Of a DNA stretch of 64,000 bases, positions 1-8,289 are shown one piece after another. A program made the position numbers and the translations under genes. Positions within the stretch are counted from its first letter, which is position 1, and every line of letters begins with the position of its first letter. The notes beneath the pieces were generated by a model, which was not told where the DNA came from, did not search any database, and was given only the letters and a program-made list of their open reading frames with translations. Origin of the DNA: Mycobacterium sp. 852002-10029_SCH5224772. GTDB lineage: Bacteria; Actinomycetota; Actinomycetes; Mycobacteriales; Mycobacteriaceae. Location: positions 1 to 64,000 of the forward strand of contig NZ_LZHT01000034.1 of NCBI RefSeq assembly GCF_001667315.1. The letters run 5' to 3'.

Positions 1-582
1 CAACGCAACCACGACGCCCTGCTGGCCGGGCTGCGCGCCCTGCTGGCCTCCGGCGAGTTGGGCTGCCACAACGGCCTCCCGGTGTCGGTCGTGGTCACCA
101 CCACCCTGCAGGATCTGGAAGCCGGCGCGGGCAAAGGCGTCACCGGTGGCGGGTCGTTGGTGCCGATGTCGGATCTGATCCGCATGGCCAGCCACGCCCA
201 TCACTACCTGGCGATCTTCGACCACGGCAAGGCCCTGGCGTTACACCACACCAAACGGCTGGCCTCACCCGCGCAACGAATCATGTTGTACGCCAAAGAC
301 CGCGGGTGTACGAAACCGGGCTGCGACGCACCGGCTTACCATAGCCAGGTCCACCACGTCACTGGCTGGACCAGCACCCACCGCACCGACATCGAAAACC
401 TCACCTTGGCCTGCGGCCCCGACAACCGACTAGTCGAAAAGGGTTGGACCACCCGCAGAAACGCCCGAGGCGACACCGAATGGCTCCCACCACCCCACCT
501 CGACCAGGGCCAACCCCGCACCAACGCCTACCACCACCCCGAACGAATCCTGAATTACGACGAAGACGACGACCCCGTTTGA
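1..582 (+). CDS. DUF222/13E12-repeat HNH endonuclease-like protein, C-terminal part
   Basis: The reading frame is open from base 1, so the start lies outside the window; the visible 193 residues are the C-terminal third of a 13E12-family protein. The HNH-like region is seen as CTKPGC, then HHVTGW, then [11 protein letters not shown] and a final GW, the usual Cys/His/Asn pattern of this family, in the subtype where CxxDN replaces CxxHH. The acidic tail (DEDDD) is typical. These proteins are multicopy in mycobacteria and are thought to be remnants or domesticated forms of mobile HNH nucleases; activity here is unknown. It converges on the kinase-like gene with a 2-bp gap, so the two genes share a terminator region. 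Confidence 0.88.
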   Translation, partial: QRNHDALLAGLRALLASGELGCHNGLPVSVVVTTTLQDLEAGAGKGVTGGGSLVPMSDLIRMASHAHHYLAIFDHGKALALHHTKRLASPAQRIMLYAKDRGCTKPGCDAPAYHSQVHHVTGWTSTHRTDIENLTLACGPDNRLVEKGWTTRRNARGDTEWLPPPHLDQGQPRTNAYHHPERILNYDEDDDPV

Positions 583-584
583 GG

Positions 585-1859
585 CTAAGGCAGCACGTCT
601 TCCAGTAGCTCCCCCACGCGATGGCGTTCCCACGCGCTTAGCAGGTTCGACAGCATCTGCAGCGGCGCGCGCACGCTTTCGTCGTCTCTGATGCGCGGAT
701 CCTTGCGGGTGCGCGGCACGGTAGCGAATCGCTTGCGGATCAATGCCGGCACGTCCAGCAGCCAGACGACCCCCATCGCGGCCGCATACAGCAGCATGTG
801 CCGGCGCAACCGGGCCGGGTCGAGAAGCGCACCGCCGCAGCGCTCGTATTCCGTGACGAACAGGCGCAGTAGCTCGTCGAGATGTGCGTCCCACATGTCG
901 GTTTCCGCGCCGGACAAGGCTCCCCACAGGGCCATGCCCAGGTTCATCTGGCCGACACATCCCCAGTCCATCAGGCCGCAGTGCAAGGTGCCGCCGGTGT
1001 CGCGCCAGAACCACGCGTTGTCGATGTTGGCGTTCCAGTGGCACAGCGCGACATAGTCGGAGTCGTCGGCCAGTTGGCCTGCGATCGCCAGCTCGTGCAG
1101 GGCCACGCGGGGCACGTCGTCACGCAGGCGGGCCAGGAATTCCGCTGAGCAGACATTCGCCGGCAGCAGCCCGGGATGGGTCTGCGCGAATTCGGCGAGC
1201 TCGCTCACCCGCCGGTGCAGCTTCTCCTCGGACAGTGGCGCCCGCTCCCCGACCGTCGCCGCCTGCACATCCAACGGAAAGTGAGCCGTCAGTTTTGTGG
1301 GCAGCCGGCCGGAGCGGTGCGTGCCGGCGAGGCGCGCGAGCGCGGTCAGCAACGCGCGGTAGTGCTCGAGGGGTGCTGGCATTTCGTAGTCGAGGCACTT
1401 GTGGTACTGGCGCTCGATCCCGTTGCTGCCGAAGCTGATTCGCTCGGTGATCAACAGGCCTGTGCCGGTGGGGCGGTGGTAGTCGCCGAACTGCGGACAC
1501 GGTACGGCGATGGGGAATTCCGGGGCCAGCGACAGCGCGGCGAAGCGGACCTCGGGTTCCATCTGTGTCTTGCCCCGGTCGCGCACCGGATTGTCGAGAT
1601 CTCGGGAGAACTTCACGAACAGGTCGGTGTGCAGATCGGCTGCGGGACGGTCGTATTCGACCGACAGCGCCACTTTGCGTCCGGTGCTGCCACCGCTGAT
1701 CTCGCGGTAATCGCTGATGCGAGCGACGCTGTTGTCGCCGAGCATGCCCGAGGCCCGAAAAGCCCTCGTGAGGAACGAGGCTCCACCGTTGAGCAGGGTC
1801 GCGGGATCGGCCGGGATCGGCAATCCATGCTGGTCGCCGACCACCCAATGCGACGTCAC
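585..1859 (-). CDS. Aminoglycoside-phosphotransferase/EcKinase-fold protein
   Basis: About 424 residues with a kinase-like layout: a core ending in LFVKF (probable Lys strand, about residue 83), an ITERI hinge-like segment (about 138), a catalytic-loop position HWNANIDN (274-281) and a metal-binding DWG (298-300). In the family the loop is HxDxxxxN, so the catalytic-base position is Asn here, not Asp. The GTG at 1859 is chosen because it lies 4 bp after the stop of the upstream SDR; a longer frame reaches 1910 but overlaps that gene. It is the last gene of the P450 operon. Such proteins occur beside P450s and acyl-CoA enzymes in actinomycetes. Its substrate, and whether it is an active kinase, are unknown. 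Confidence 0.8.
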   Translation of the reverse strand: MTSHWVVGDQHGLPIPADPATLLNGGASFLTRAFRASGMLGDNSVARISDYREISGGSTGRKVALSVEYDRPAADLHTDLFVKFSRDLDNPVRDRGKTQMEPEVRFAALSLAPEFPIAVPCPQFGDYHRPTGTGLLITERISFGSNGIERQYHKCLDYEMPAPLEHYRALLTALARLAGTHRSGRLPTKLTAHFPLDVQAATVGERAPLSEEKLHRRVSELAEFAQTHPGLLPANVCSAEFLARLRDDVPRVALHELAIAGQLADDSDYVALCHWNANIDNAWFWRDTGGTLHCGLMDWGCVGQMNLGMALWGALSGAETDMWDAHLDELLRLFVTEYERCGGALLDPARLRRHMLLYAAAMGVVWLLDVPALIRKRFATVPRTRKDPRIRDDESVRAPLQMLSNLLSAWERHRVGELLEDVLP

Positions 1860-1863
1860 ACCG

Positions 1864-2622
1864 CTACCAGGTCTGCTCGGCGGCGCGCACCAGCATGTGG
1901 TTGACTGCAACCCTTCGGTCGCGGGTGACCATGAACAGGACCGCCTCGGCGATATCCTCGGGCCGCAGCATGACCATGCCGGATGTCTGTTTTTCGAAGG
2001 CTTCCCGCGATGATTCGGACAGGTGGCTGAAGATTTCGGTATCGACCGTTCCGGGGCCGACCACGCCGACCCGCACCCGCCTGCCCAGCACCTCTTGCCG
2101 GATGCCTTCGCTGAACGCGTTCACCCCGAACTTGGTGAGCGAATAGACGGCCGTGTTCGGCCGGGCCACCCACCCGGCGGTGGAGCTGATGGTGACCAGG
2201 TCCGCAACACCCCGTGGCGAGTCGGCGGCGGCATCGATCAGGTGCGGCAGGGCCGCACGGGTCGCGTAGAGGACGCCCTGCACGTTGACGGCCAACATGT
2301 TGTCCCAGTCCTGCAGCGGCGCTTCGGTCGCGGGCGCCGACTGCATCAGGCCGGCGTTGTTCACCAGAGTGTCGAGGCGTCCGAACTCCGCGACGGTGCG
2401 CCGCACGGCGGCCGCCACCTGCTCGGCGTCGGTGACGTCGGCGGTGACGACGAGTGCTGTGCCGCCGGCGGATTCGATCTCGGTTTTCAGCTCGGTCAGT
2501 CGCTCGGCCCGGCGTGCCAACACAGCGACTGCCGCGCCTTGGGCGGCAAGTGCTTTCGCTGTCGCCGCTCCGATGCCACTGCTGGCGCCCGTCACCAGTG
2601 CCGCGGTCTGTGTCAGAATCAT
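1864..2622 (-). CDS. Short-chain dehydrogenase/reductase
   Basis: A 252-residue classical SDR: cofactor motif TGASSGIG (11-18), NNAG (88-91), catalytic Ser at about 146 and YxxxK as YSLTK (160-164). The TxxxGxG motif followed by an R-rich strand end (VLARRAE) suggests NADP(H) preference, which is inference. The ATG at 2622 overlaps the stop of the upstream CoA-transferase by one base (TAATG), showing translational coupling; the frame extends to 2736 but that part only overlaps the upstream gene. In the operon it would oxidise or reduce an alcohol/ketone intermediate, probably acyl-CoA linked. No individual substrate can be assigned. Confidence 0.9.
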   Translation of the reverse strand: MILTQTAALVTGASSGIGAATAKALAAQGAAVAVLARRAERLTELKTEIESAGGTALVVTADVTDAEQVAAAVRRTVAEFGRLDTLVNNAGLMQSAPATEAPLQDWDNMLAVNVQGVLYATRAALPHLIDAAADSPRGVADLVTISSTAGWVARPNTAVYSLTKFGVNAFSEGIRQEVLGRRVRVGVVGPGTVDTEIFSHLSESSREAFEKQTSGMVMLRPEDIAEAVLFMVTRDRRVAVNHMLVRAAEQTW

Positions 2623-4967
2623 TACTCGCCCAACGTCGGTGGTGCAGCCGGTATTTCGTGGAGGACGTAATCGGTGTCCTCTCCCAAGTCGGGAGCCCCC
2701 TTCTCGATCCGGGCGGACCCGCGCGCCATTCGCCACGACGGTCCCAACACCGGTCGCTGGCCTTCGCGATGATCCGAAACGAAACGATACAGCTCGCGGT
2801 CCCAGAGTCGTTGATCACCAATCACATCGATCGCGGTGGCGCTCTTGGTCGCCGGCACCCCCGCCGCCCGCAGCCGGTGAGCGAGTTCCTCGGCATCGAG
2901 ATCGCGGGTCAGTCCGGCGAGGTCGGTGTCGAGCGCGTCGATATGCCGATGTCGCCCGTCGGATGCGGCATACCGGGGATCGTCGGCTAGTGACGTGGCG
3001 CCGAGCACGCCGCACAGCCGCCGCCATTCGGCGTCGCTCGCGACGGCCACGCTGACCCAGGAGCCATCCGAGCACGGATAGCAACCATGTGGGCACATGT
3101 CGGGATGGTGGTTGCCAGCGGGCCCGAGGCGCCGCCCGGTGAGACTGTGTTCGAGCAGGCAGTCCCCGATCATCGAGGAGAGGGTTTCGACGGCCGACAC
3201 GTCGACGAATTGCCCCGCGCCGCTGAGCTCGCGGTGCAGCAGCGCCGCCACGGCGGCGAATGCGGCGGCGGCGCCGACCGTGGAATCCCCGTAACGCATG
3301 CTGGTTCCGAGCGGGGGCCCGCCGGGGTAGCCGACCAGCGGCGCCAGGCCGGCCAGTGCGGCGAAACAGGGTGCGTAGCCGGTTTGATGGCCCAGCGGCC
3401 CGTCGTTACCCCACATCTTGATCGACACCGAGATGATGTCGGATTTGATTTCGGTGAGCCGCTCGTACCCGAGGCCTTGGCGCTCCATCGCGCCCGGGCG
3501 CAGGTTGTTGATGACGATATCGCTGCGGGCGATCAGCTCACGCAGTTGCGCCATGCCCTCAGCCGACTTGATATCGATGTCCACGCTCAAGATCTCGGGG
3601 TTGATGCTCAGGAAGAACGGTGCGTGATTGATGTCGGTGCCGCCGTAGGCGCGCATCTCCTCGGGCAGCGCCGCGGTTTCGACCTTGATCACCTCGGCGC
3701 CCAACAGCGCCAGCAGTTTACCGGCGTACGGGCCGGCCCACACCTTGGTGAGCTCGACGACGCGAACCCCCTCCAGAGGGCCGCCGCGCGGTGCCTTGGG
3801 CGGCTTCAGCTGCGCCGAGCGCACCGTCGGTGGCGCGTGGGGAGTGCCGAGACCGCCCAGGACCGACGCGCTGTGTTGACCGAGAGCAGGTGCCGCGGAG
3901 TTGATTTCGGCCGGGGACGCGCTGAGCAGGTAGGGCACCGTGGGATACGCCGCGTCACCCAACACGGGATGGCTGACGTCGGAAAAGAAGCCGCGGTGGC
4001 GGTACTGGGGCGAGCGGTGCAGGTCTGCGGCGTCGTTGACCGGCACCAGCGGCACGCCCAGGCGCTGAGCCTCGTCGGCCGCCGTCTCCTTGGACAGCTC
4101 GCGGACCCACGCCGCGAACCCCCGCTGGAACGCGGCGACCTTGTCCGGGGTGACGGAGAATTCCAGCCAGTCGTCTTCGAACTCGTCGAGCCAACCCGGG
4201 CGACCCATGAGCTCCTTGACGCCGAGCCAGTGGGCGCGGCTGGTCACATACAGATAGACGAAGCCGTCGGCGCAGGCGAAAAACGACGCCGGTCCCTGCT
4301 GGTCGTAGTCGTCGCGGGTGCCGACGGCGGGGACTTCGCCGGTGACTAAACGCCCCAGAATGCAATCGGCGCGCGAGACCAGGACCGCCTGCTGCGAGAC
4401 GTCGATATCTTCGCCATGGCCGGTGTGCAGACGCCCGAACAACGCCGCCGCGATGCACAGCGCCGCCTCCAGCCCCGCCTCGTAGTCGGCCAGGAATCGG
4501 CCGGGCCCCTGCAGCGGCGGCTTGCCGGGGTCCGGATGGCTGGGTGTGTGATATCCCCAGCCGCTGGCGTGGAACACGTTGATGCTCTTCGCATTCGCGT
4601 ACTCGGCCGGGGCGTCACGGCCGAACGGCGTGATCGAACAGAACACCACGCCGGGGTGCCGCTGCGCCCCATCGGTGGCGCCGTCATCGATGACCGCGTC
4701 GGCGCCGGCGATGAGCTTGTCCAGGACATCGCAATCCGAGGCGGCGTCGAGAACGACGGACCGCTTGTTCGTATTGAGGTAGGCGAACAACGCACTGCCC
4801 TCGCAGCCGTCGGCAAGACGGGGCGCCATGGCCCGGGTCGGGCTACCGCGCCCCGCCGCCTCGATCTTGATCACCTCGGCGCCGAAGTCGGCCAGCAGCT
4901 TTCCGCAGTACTCGCCCGCGACCGACCCCGCCAGCTCAACGACCCTGAAGGCCGTCAGCGCCGACAT
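2622..4967 (-). CDS. Double-domain CaiB/BaiF family CoA-transferase
   Basis: This 781-residue protein carries two complete class III CoA-transferase domains (family monomers are usually about 400 residues). Domain 1 starts at VVELAGSVAG (9-18), domain 2 at VVELTKVWAG (403-412), after a Pro-rich linker (about 376-398). Each has an Asp where family III enzymes form the acyl-aspartyl intermediate: D161 in LADYEAGLEA and D561 in YGDSTVGA. It moves CoA between acids and so activates or releases pathway acids without ATP. It lies 19 bp downstream of the crotonase-like gene and overlaps the following SDR start by one base. Fused Frc-type proteins are common in mycobacteria. Confidence 0.93.
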   Translation of the reverse strand: MSALTAFRVVELAGSVAGEYCGKLLADFGAEVIKIEAAGRGSPTRAMAPRLADGCEGSALFAYLNTNKRSVVLDAASDCDVLDKLIAGADAVIDDGATDGAQRHPGVVFCSITPFGRDAPAEYANAKSINVFHASGWGYHTPSHPDPGKPPLQGPGRFLADYEAGLEAALCIAAALFGRLHTGHGEDIDVSQQAVLVSRADCILGRLVTGEVPAVGTRDDYDQQGPASFFACADGFVYLYVTSRAHWLGVKELMGRPGWLDEFEDDWLEFSVTPDKVAAFQRGFAAWVRELSKETAADEAQRLGVPLVPVNDAADLHRSPQYRHRGFFSDVSHPVLGDAAYPTVPYLLSASPAEINSAAPALGQHSASVLGGLGTPHAPPTVRSAQLKPPKAPRGGPLEGVRVVELTKVWAGPYAGKLLALLGAEVIKVETAALPEEMRAYGGTDINHAPFFLSINPEILSVDIDIKSAEGMAQLRELIARSDIVINNLRPGAMERQGLGYERLTEIKSDIISVSIKMWGNDGPLGHQTGYAPCFAALAGLAPLVGYPGGPPLGTSMRYGDSTVGAAAAFAAVAALLHRELSGAGQFVDVSAVETLSSMIGDCLLEHSLTGRRLGPAGNHHPDMCPHGCYPCSDGSWVSVAVASDAEWRRLCGVLGATSLADDPRYAASDGRHRHIDALDTDLAGLTRDLDAEELAHRLRAAGVPATKSATAIDVIGDQRLWDRELYRFVSDHREGQRPVLGPSWRMARGSARIEKGAPDLGEDTDYVLHEIPAAPPTLGE

Positions 4968-4986
4968 GCGCGCCCTCGCAATGCGG

Positions 4987-5955
4987 TCAGGGCTTCGCGC
5001 GGCCGGAGCGACTCAGGCGCCACTCCGGTGGGAAGTTCATGTCGTTGTCCTTGACCACGTTGTTGAGGCCCTTCTCGAAGGTGCCCGCGGTCAGGTCGAC
5101 CTCCTGCGCGTCGTTGGCGATCATCGGCAGCATGCCCTCGACCATGCCGGTCAGCAAACTGCCGAAGTACTCACCCTTGTGCTGCTTGTAGAGCTCGAGG
5201 AACGTCTTCTGCACGGCGACGGTGTCGGTCGGGCGGGCCTTCGAGCACGCCAGCGCGTACTTCAAGGTCTCGTCTTCCAGCTTGTCGCGGGGCACCACGC
5301 TGTTGACGAACCCGCACTCGTACATCTCCTTGGCGCTGAACGGCCGTCCGGTGAACAGCATTTCGGAGAACTTGCGCAGGCCCATCGTCTCGGCCCACCA
5401 CCACAGGCGGGGTCCCCAGCCCACGTAGCGGAATGCCGGGTGGCCGAACAGAGCGTCGTCGGAGGAGATCACCAGGTCGGCGTCGCCCGCCTGGTAGAAG
5501 TGCCAGCCGTAGCAGTAGCCCTTGGCCTCGATGATGCTGATCTTCCGAAGTTCTTGCAGCGGCCGGTTTCCCGCCTTGGCCTTGGCGTAGAAGTCGGTGA
5601 CCGTGGACAGATAGCGGTAGGAGCCGCCGGGCGGGTACTTGACGTCGTCGTCGTTTATCGCGAGCTCGTGCAACAGTGGCATGCCCGGGTTCTCCAGCAT
5701 CCCGCGCTGTTCGGGCAGGTCCCCGCCGCTACCGAAGTCCTCACCCTCACCACGGATCACGACGACCTTGACGTCGTCGTCCACGTTGCACTTGTGGATC
5801 AGATCGGCATAGTTCTGCCGCATCCCCAGCGTGGTGGAGTTCTGCGCGTCGGGACGGTCGAAGGTGATGTAAGCGATCCGGTTCTTCTTGTCCTTCTCGA
5901 ACTTGATGTACTGCTCGGCTTCTTTCTTCATTTCTTCGTAGTCGTATTCAGGCAT
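4987..5955 (-). CDS. Enoyl-CoA hydratase/isomerase (crotonase) family protein with atypical active site
   Basis: The 322 residues fit a crotonase with extra N- and C-terminal segments. The fold is supported by IAYITFDRPDAQN near residue 30, an oxyanion-loop segment GSGGDL, and FGHPAFRYVGWGP in the position of the usual FGxPE segment. The two glutamates that hydrate enoyl-CoAs in rat crotonase (GGCEL and PE) are not evident: the matching places read YGWHF and HPA. It may therefore carry out another crotonase-family reaction such as isomerisation, C-C cleavage or ring hydrolysis. The start ATG is preceded by GGAAGAAGAC. It follows the SDR by 33 bp in the P450 operon. Confidence 0.85.
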   Translation of the reverse strand: MPEYDYEEMKKEAEQYIKFEKDKKNRIAYITFDRPDAQNSTTLGMRQNYADLIHKCNVDDDVKVVVIRGEGEDFGSGGDLPEQRGMLENPGMPLLHELAINDDDVKYPPGGSYRYLSTVTDFYAKAKAGNRPLQELRKISIIEAKGYCYGWHFYQAGDADLVISSDDALFGHPAFRYVGWGPRLWWWAETMGLRKFSEMLFTGRPFSAKEMYECGFVNSVVPRDKLEDETLKYALACSKARPTDTVAVQKTFLELYKQHKGEYFGSLLTGMVEGMLPMIANDAQEVDLTAGTFEKGLNNVVKDNDMNFPPEWRLSRSGRAKP

Positions 5956-5988
5956 AGTCTTCTTCCTTCGGTCGAATTTGATTAGCGC

Positions 5989-6837
5989 CTACTTGAGCAG
6001 AGCGCCCGCGTCGACGGGCAGTGAAACGCCGGTGACATAACGAGATTCGTCAGAGGCGAGGAACAGGACGGCGTTGCTGATGTCGACCGCTTCCACCCAG
6101 GGCACCGGCATGGTATGCGTCATCTGTGAGAACGGCGCGAAATCCTCCGGCCCGGGGTTTTCCAGGTCCGGACGAAACAGTCGGAACGTCACCTCGTTGA
6201 TGGTCATCGGCGTGTTGACCTGGCTGGGGTGTACCGAGTTGACCCGAATATGGTGCTCGCCCAGCTCGACGGCGAATGCTCGCATCAAGCCCAAAACGCC
6301 GTGTTTAGCCGCGATGTAGTGGCCGGTGTGGGCCATGGCCTTGTGTGATCCGACAGAGCCGGTCAGCACGATGGAGCCACCGCGGGCACCGGCGATGATA
6401 TGTGGCACACCGGCTTTCACCGTGTGCCACACGCCGGAGAGGTTCACGTCGATCATGTCCTGCCAGATGTTCTCGCGGATCTTGTGCAGCTTGTTACCGA
6501 AGGTGCCGATGCCCGCGTTGGCGACGATGATGTCGAGGCGGCCGAGTTGTTCCACCCCGCTGTCCACTGCGGCCTTCAGCGCGTCGTAGTCGCGGACGTC
6601 GACCTGCGCGGTCACGATGCGACGGCCGACGCCCTTGACCAGATCGACGGTCTCGTCGAGGTCTTCCGGCGTTGAGTGCGGATACGCCAGGTTCTCGATC
6701 GGCCCGCAGACGTCGATCGCGATGATGTCGGCGCCCTCTTGCGCCAGGCGCACCGCGTGGCTGCGGCCCTGCCCGCGCGCGGCGCCGCTGATGAAAGCTA
6801 CCTTCCCTGCTACCCGCCCATTCACCCGACTTGTCAT
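5989..6837 (-). CDS. Mycofactocin-type SDR oxidoreductase
   Basis: A 282-residue SDR of the family (TIGR03971-like) that keeps a non-exchangeable NAD and passes electrons to mycofactocin. Signs: GAARGQGRSHAVR at the cofactor loop, DIIAIDVCGPI with the long insertion after strand 2, NAG(I), YIAAK active site, and the C-terminal [21 protein letters not shown] segment. The ATG at 6837 overlaps the stop of the P450 gene in an ATGA; the frame continues to 7293 but that is P450 sequence. Being directly downstream of the P450, it is the best candidate to oxidise the alcohol made by that enzyme. Family membership is read by eye. Confidence 0.92.
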   Translation of the reverse strand: MTSRVNGRVAGKVAFISGAARGQGRSHAVRLAQEGADIIAIDVCGPIENLAYPHSTPEDLDETVDLVKGVGRRIVTAQVDVRDYDALKAAVDSGVEQLGRLDIIVANAGIGTFGNKLHKIRENIWQDMIDVNLSGVWHTVKAGVPHIIAGARGGSIVLTGSVGSHKAMAHTGHYIAAKHGVLGLMRAFAVELGEHHIRVNSVHPSQVNTPMTINEVTFRLFRPDLENPGPEDFAPFSQMTHTMPVPWVEAVDISNAVLFLASDESRYVTGVSLPVDAGALLK

Positions 6838-8039
6838 CGTGACACCAGCGCCGGCATGCATTCCCAGCCCCGCACCGTGGAGGTCGGGCTGAGGGTGGCG
6901 CTGCTCAGGTCGACCTCCCACTCGGGGAATCGCTTGAGGATCTCCTCCAGCGCGACGCGGCCCTCCAGGCGCGCCAGCGCCGAGCCCAGGCAGAAGTGCG
7001 TGCCCATGCTGAAGGTGAGGTGCGGGCGGACCGTGCGATGGATGTTGAATTCGCCTGCGTCGGGCCCGAACTGGGCCTCGTCGCGGCACGCCGATCCGAT
7101 GAGCATCATCATCACGCTGCCTTCGGGCACCGTTTGGTCGTGCACGGTGACATCGCGGGTCACATACCGGGACACGTGCGGGGCCGGGGGCTCGTAGCGC
7201 AACAGCTCCTCGATGGCCTGCGGGACGAGCGCGGGGTTCTCGACGAGGTCGCGGCGCTGGTCGGGGTGCTCGGCGAGAACCTTTCCGGACCAACCGATCA
7301 GCCGTGTCGTCGTCTCGTTGCCCGCCCCGGCGACGACGTTGAGGTAGACGAGAATCTCCTCGCGGGACAGCCGCCGGGTTGTGCCGGTTTCGTCGACGAA
7401 CTCGACGTTGAGAAGTTCGGTCATGATGTCGTCGGACGGGTGCTCCGCGCGCCAGTCGATGTAGGCCTCGAACTGCTCGCCGACGGACAGGCCGTGCTGG
7501 GCCGCGTCCATGGGCTTGCCGGCCTCGGTGCGCAGCTGGGCGTTGCCGCGGTCGCGGATGTACTCCTGGTCGTCTTCGGGGATGCCGAGCAACATGCTGA
7601 TGACCTTCATCGGCATCTGCGCGCCCAGGTCGGTGACGAAGTCGAAGTGGCCTGACCCCACCAGCGGATCCAGGAGTTGAGCGCAGAAGTCGCGGATCAT
7701 CGGCTCGAGCGCGGCGATCCTGCGCGGGGTGAACATCCGCGACAGCAGTTTGCGGTGCACGTCGTGAATAGGCGGGTCTTCGAAGATCAACATGCCCGAC
7801 GGGATTTCGAGGTTGGCTTTGATCAGCTCCAGGATCGCGCCGCGCGCGGAGCTGTACGTCTCGTGGTCCACGAGCGCCTTGCTGACGTCGGCGTAGCGAC
7901 TCACCGCATAGAAGTCGAATTCGGCGTTGTAGTACAACGGCGCCTCGTCGCGCAACCGCGCGAACATCGGATACGGATCGGCGATCAGCCCGACATCGTA
8001 TGGATCGAAACGAACATGGCTGTCGGTGCTCGTCGTCAC
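6834..8039 (-). CDS. Cytochrome P450
   Basis: A 401-residue soluble bacterial P450. The I-helix oxygen motif is AGAGNETT (237-244), ExxR is E278-L-L-R281, and the heme-ligand loop is FSMGTHFCLG with Cys350; the loop has Ser where many P450s have Gly (FGxGxHxCxG). Translation starts at GTG 8039, preceded by a strong ribosome-binding site GGAGGGG. It is the first gene of a six-gene minus-strand operon (P450, SDR, crotonase-like, CoA-transferase, SDR, kinase-like) and lies downstream of a TetR gene on the same strand. It probably hydroxylates the hydrophobic substrate of the operon; electron partners are not encoded next to it. Confidence 0.96.
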   Translation of the reverse strand: MTTSTDSHVRFDPYDVGLIADPYPMFARLRDEAPLYYNAEFDFYAVSRYADVSKALVDHETYSSARGAILELIKANLEIPSGMLIFEDPPIHDVHRKLLSRMFTPRRIAALEPMIRDFCAQLLDPLVGSGHFDFVTDLGAQMPMKVISMLLGIPEDDQEYIRDRGNAQLRTEAGKPMDAAQHGLSVGEQFEAYIDWRAEHPSDDIMTELLNVEFVDETGTTRRLSREEILVYLNVVAGAGNETTTRLIGWSGKVLAEHPDQRRDLVENPALVPQAIEELLRYEPPAPHVSRYVTRDVTVHDQTVPEGSVMMMLIGSACRDEAQFGPDAGEFNIHRTVRPHLTFSMGTHFCLGSALARLEGRVALEEILKRFPEWEVDLSSATLSPTSTVRGWECMPALVSR

Positions 8040-8289
8040 GAAACCCCTCCTACCGCTGCAGTTTTAGCTACCCGCATCACCGGCACCAGGGCTCGCGCTG
8101 CCAGCGTTGCAGCGCTGGATTCGGTCCGGGGCAATTTACACACTCCGCTTAATTGCGTCGCTCTGACACGTGCGCGAGTTCGGCTGAAAACGACGCATGA
8201 ACGTGAGCTCACTCTATTCTTGTAGAGAACCATACCGGGGGTGCTCTGGCAAGGGCCAGAGGCGCGCGGGCCGCATCCGGACGGGGCTC
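8040..8289. promoter_or_regulatory. Promoter region of the P450 operon with several dyads
   Basis: This 250-bp gap between the TetR gene and the P450 gene holds no convincing gene. It contains a perfect 7-bp stem with a 4-nt loop at 8244-8261 (CTCTGGC/GCCAGAG), a short dyad CTCTA-N6-TAGAG at 8212-8227, and GCAATT-N14-AATTGC at 8131-8156. The first could end tetR transcription (no T-run, so uncertain); the other two are candidate operators or promoter elements for the P450 operon. Assignment is inference. Confidence 0.45.
8244..8261 (-). terminator. Possible terminator hairpin after the TetR gene
   Basis: A perfect 7-bp inverted repeat CTCTGGC/GCCAGAG with a 4-nt loop lies 29 bp downstream of the TetR stop codon. 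There is no U-run, which is common for mycobacterial hairpin terminators, so function is tentative. Confidence 0.35.

Noticed and set aside
430..1044. A 204-residue minus-strand frame (Arg-rich)
   Set aside because: Composition (many Arg, Pro, Ala, His) is that of a shadow frame of the kinase-like gene and HNH gene; no motif.
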